From CAZBBC01 sp964489835 (GTDB taxonomy: Bacteria; Calditrichota; Calditrichia; JAJRVZ01), in the NCBI GenBank assembly GCA_964489835.1, contig CAZBBC010000179.1:1-8524 (forward strand): 8,524 bases of DNA. Direction: 5' to 3'. Each line of letters opens with the position of its first letter. Position 1 is the first letter of the stretch. Below, one piece after another: positions 6,322 to 8,524 of this stretch. Below the pieces are notes generated by a model. It saw only the letters and a list, made by a program, of their open reading frames with translations, made no database searches and was not told the DNA's origin. Made by a program: the position numbers and the translations under genes.

Positions 6322-7455
6322 ATGATTTGGTCAAAAACAGCCTTTAATGGCTTTATTCATACTATCCCATTAGCGGGAAGTATCCTGAAAAAAATATCAT
6401 GGTTTCGATTTTTCTTCGTGATTTTTACCCTGACTCTTTTAATCTTTAATCAATCTATCGCCCAGAAACTTCCGGCTGTTAAGGTTGTCTCGGTCAAGCG
6501 TGTTTTTAACAATGGTGAGCACAATGCGTTTACAGACTTATGCCGTTTCAATGGTCTATATTACTTAACATTTCGCAGCTGCCCGGACGGCCATATGATT
6601 TATCCAACCTCTTCCATCATTATTCTATTCAGTAAAGATGGTGTGAAATGGGAACAGTCGTTTCGATTTCATGTGCCGGAAAGGGATACGCGCGATCCGC
6701 ATTTCCTCATATTTAAAGATAAACTATTCGTATATACGGGTACCTGGTATTGCGGAACACAATCTGATCCGGAAAAATATACCATAAACCAGCATCTGGG
6801 TTATGCTGTCTGGTCCAGGGATGGCCGGAACTGGCAGGGTCCGCAACTGCTTGAAGGTACCTATGGTCATTATATCTGGCGGGCGGCGACCTATGATGAC
6901 AAGGCCTATTTATGTGCCAGAAGAATTCATAATTTTATGGCGCTCCCATCACGATCCGGTGCAGATAAAATCATGGAATCAGCGATGATGGTCAGTGACG
7001 ATGGCCTGGTTTGGAAAAAGGCGGCTCTTTTTCAGGAGCGTGACGGTGACGAAACCGCTTTTCTTTTTGAGTCGGATGGTACGGTTCTCGCCGTGGCCCG
7101 CCGTGGGCGCGGCAATGCAGAGTTGTGCCGGTCCAAACCGCCCTATCAGGAGTGGTACCGGAAAGACCTCGGCCGTTATATCGGCGGTCCCTTATTAGTC
7201 AAATGGAACGGAAGATACCTGGTCGGAGGACGCAAACGGGAGAATGAAACATACCGAACAGCACTCTACTGGCTGGCAGATGAAGAACTGGTCCCATTTG
7301 CTGAACTTCCCAGTGATGGTGACAATTCTTATCCCGGATTCATCGCCCTCGGGCCAGACAAGGCATTAGTATCTTATTATTCTTCCCATGAAAAAAATGA
7401 GGAAGGTAAGTCTATTACGGCGATTTATCTGGCAGAGCTGGAAATTGAGAAGTAG
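6322..7455 (+). CDS. Sialidase-like beta-propeller, exported
   Basis: A 377-residue protein resembling bacterial exo-alpha-sialidase/BNR proteins. About 27 polar residues precede a hydrophobic segment (about 28-47) ending SIAQ, so it is either secreted through a long signal peptide or membrane-anchored. Three Asp-box-like motifs are regularly spaced: SKDGVKW (104-110), SRDGRNW (165-171) and SDDGLVW (225-231), with a degenerate SKPPYQEW at 271-278. This periodicity of about 60 residues marks propeller blades. Residues that line up with a GH33-type active site are Arg85 in LTFR, Glu244 in DETAF, Arg260/261 after DGTVLAVA, Arg304 in GGR, and Tyr337 in NSYPG. These assignments were made by eye. 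True sialic-acid specificity is not shown; related propellers act on other sugars or are lyases. The neighbours, a glycosidase lipoprotein upstream and a symporter downstream, support a role in glycan breakdown. No terminator was seen directly after the stop. Confidence 0.88.
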   Translation: MIWSKTAFNGFIHTIPLAGSILKKISWFRFFFVIFTLTLLIFNQSIAQKLPAVKVVSVKRVFNNGEHNAFTDLCRFNGLYYLTFRSCPDGHMIYPTSSIIILFSKDGVKWEQSFRFHVPERDTRDPHFLIFKDKLFVYTGTWYCGTQSDPEKYTINQHLGYAVWSRDGRNWQGPQLLEGTYGHYIWRAATYDDKAYLCARRIHNFMALPSRSGADKIMESAMMVSDDGLVWKKAALFQERDGDETAFLFESDGTVLAVARRGRGNAELCRSKPPYQEWYRKDLGRYIGGPLLVKWNGRYLVGGRKRENETYRTALYWLADEELVPFAELPSDGDNSYPGFIALGPDKALVSYYSSHEKNEEGKSITAIYLAELEIEK

Positions 7456-7482
7456 AATATGTTGTAGAAATGATGTATAATA

Positions 7483-7817
7483 AGTGTCTGGTTAAAATTG
7501 ATTTATAAAGGCGATGATTGTATTTCCCCTTAATTGGGGCTGTTGCAGTATCACTTTATTTGTACCGATTTAATTATAAGCAGGATCTGTTTCCCCCTTG
7601 GAAAAGGGGGACTAAGGGGGATATAAAAATTGTCTAACTTATTTATATACATCCCCCTACCCCCCTTTTTTAAGGGGGAATAGATTATGCCTAATCGGTG
7701 GGAAAAATTCACTTTTGCCTGAAAATAACCTAAACTGCAGCAGCCCCTTTTCCAAGGGGGAAACAAATCTTAGTAAAAACAAAACCCTTAATTGGAGCAT
7801 TTTTTTAAACAGACACT
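7483..7817. repeat. Outer inverted repeats enclosing copy C
   Basis: AGTGTCTGGTTAAAA (7483-7497) and the reverse complement of TTTTAAACAGACACT (7803-7817) agree at 14 of 15 bases and face each other about 335 bases apart. Just inside them CCCCTTAATTGGGGC (7526-7540) recurs as ACCCTTAATTGGAGC (7784-7798) in direct orientation (13 of 15). Copy C lies between. This looks like one small element carrying another, or the true ends of a compound element. The flanks share GATG but no exact target duplication is visible. Confidence 0.55.
7536..7747 (+). repeat. MITE-like GC-hairpin repeat, copy C (most complete)
   Basis: The 212-bp unit starts with GGGGCTGTTGCAGT (7536-7549) and ends with ACTGCAGCAGCCCC (7734-7747), inverted repeats that match at 13 of 14 bases. 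Its parts are a 57-base arm, the 86-base core with paired C5/G5 hairpins (7593-7678), and a 69-base tail. The right end runs into a further hairpin, GCCCC-TTTTCCAA-GGGGG (7743-7760). Copies A and B are on the opposite strand at 2475-2794. No transposase is encoded; if mobile, it would depend on an enzyme elsewhere. Confidence 0.85.
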
Positions 7818-7847
7818 GATGATTATCTATAAAGAAATGGAATACCT

Positions 7848-8524
7848 ATGGTATTAATCGACTATGGTATCATCAGCCTCTATTTTCTAATCGTTCTCGG
7901 ACTTGGATTCTGGTATCAGAAACGGGCCTCACGAAATTTAGATTCTTACTTTATGGCCGGGAAAAACATTCACTGGTTGCCCCTGTCCATGTCCGGTGCA
8001 GTCTCCACCTTCGACATAACAGGAACGATGTGGATTGTCTCCATTTTATTTGTCCTGGGAATGAAGTCCATGTGGCATCACTGGATGTGGGGTGTCTACA
8101 TGGCCGCATTTTTTATGGCTTATATGGGAAAGTGGGTGAGAAGATCAAATGTGATGACGGCTGCGGAATGGATGAAAACAAGGTTTGGTAATGATGCCGG
8201 TGGGCGTCTGGCCCGGACAACCTATGCCTTAATGGCGGTGCTTACGTTAGCCAGTTTTATTGGCTATGCTTACCAGGGTATTGGAAAATTTGCTTCTGTT
8301 TACATTTCACTCGAACCACTGACCGGGTATCTTTCATCGCCCTGGCTGGTTCACTTTATCAGCGGGCACCAGGCAGATATCCTCGCTATTATCATCATCA
8401 CCATCACAACAATATATGTCATTATGGGCGGTCTTTACAGTGTTGTGGTGACCGACGTATTTCAGACGATCATTTTAACCATTGGCAGTATTTTCATCGC
8501 CTATATCGCCTGGTATAAATTAAC
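7848..8524 (+). CDS. Sodium:solute symporter (SSS family), N-terminal part
   Basis: The reading frame stays open to the window edge, giving the first 225 residues of a protein that is usually 500-600 long. SSS (SLC5-type) permeases use the sodium gradient to import sugars, sugar acids, amino acids or vitamins through the inner membrane. Visible features are a first membrane helix at about 6-22, SYFMAGKNIHWLPLSMSGAVS (33-53) as in the family's N-terminal signature, STFDITGTMW (53-62) near the expected sodium/substrate region, further helices at about 74-94, 125-147 and 175-195, and GGLYSVVVTDVFQ (194-206), a strong SSS motif. The ribosome binding site is weak (AAAGAAATGGA upstream). An ATG at 7837 is out of frame and stops at once. 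Its position after the glycosidase genes suggests it imports their product; the substrate itself cannot be read from the sequence. Confidence 0.93.
   Translation, partial: MVLIDYGIISLYFLIVLGLGFWYQKRASRNLDSYFMAGKNIHWLPLSMSGAVSTFDITGTMWIVSILFVLGMKSMWHHWMWGVYMAAFFMAYMGKWVRRSNVMTAAEWMKTRFGNDAGGRLARTTYALMAVLTLASFIGYAYQGIGKFASVYISLEPLTGYLSSPWLVHFISGHQADILAIIIITITTIYVIMGGLYSVVVTDVFQTIILTIGSIFIAYIAWYKL

Noticed and set aside
2475..7747. Composite transposon carrying the two middle genes
   Set aside because: Inverted repeats are present but there is no transposase, no complete IS, and no target duplication that I can see. Kept only as a testable possibility.
7551..7766. A 71-residue minus-strand ORF across copy C
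   Set aside because: It is created by the hairpin repeat itself: the residues PLKKGG and SPPFPRGK are translations of the C- and G-runs. Such products are common spurious calls over these repeats, and no ribosome binding site is evident.

Overview
The window looks like a piece of a carbohydrate-degradation locus from a Gram-negative bacterium of moderate GC content. Two of the three complete proteins are predicted lipoproteins and the third has a Sec signal or membrane anchor. Their starts are preceded by good Shine-Dalgarno sequences, which argues against typical Bacteroidota, where such sites are usually absent. My guess, not proven, is an uncultured FCB-type lineage (Calditrichota, KSB1 or Latescibacterota-like) or a PVC-type lineage. 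The gaps between genes are full of short GC-rich palindromic repeats, which fits such genomes.

Layout, all genes on the + strand: (1) 1-117, leader with a short hairpin and a strong ribosome binding site; (2) 118-2451, a GH95-like lipoprotein glycosidase; (3) 2452-2919, a gap filled by two adjacent copies of a GC-hairpin MITE-like repeat and a second GC-rich hairpin; (4) 2920-5973, a large multidomain lipoprotein with a GH67N/GH20b-like front domain, a barrel-like middle, a malectin-like lectin segment and a C-terminal beta-sandwich; (5) 5974-6321, a gap with a perfect 28-bp palindrome and two further simple repeats; (6) 6322-7455, a sialidase-like beta-propeller; (7) 7456-7847, a gap holding the third and most complete copy of the MITE-like repeat, inverted relative to the first two and enclosed by a second pair of inverted repeats; (8) 7848 to the window end, the N-terminal part of a sodium:solute symporter.

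Read together, the genes suggest that surface or periplasmic enzymes trim a fucose-, galactose- or uronate-containing glycan and that an SSS permease takes up a released sugar or acid. There is no SusC/SusD pair, sulfatase or regulator in view. The gaps of 348 to 468 bp between chosen starts and stops, and the hairpins in each, argue against one tightly packed operon, although co-transcription is not excluded. The most unusual non-coding signal is the repeat family of about 212 bp: copies at 2475-2659 and 2656-2794 on the minus strand and at 7536-7747 on the plus strand bracket the two middle genes. No transposase, CRISPR, tRNA or rRNA was recognised.
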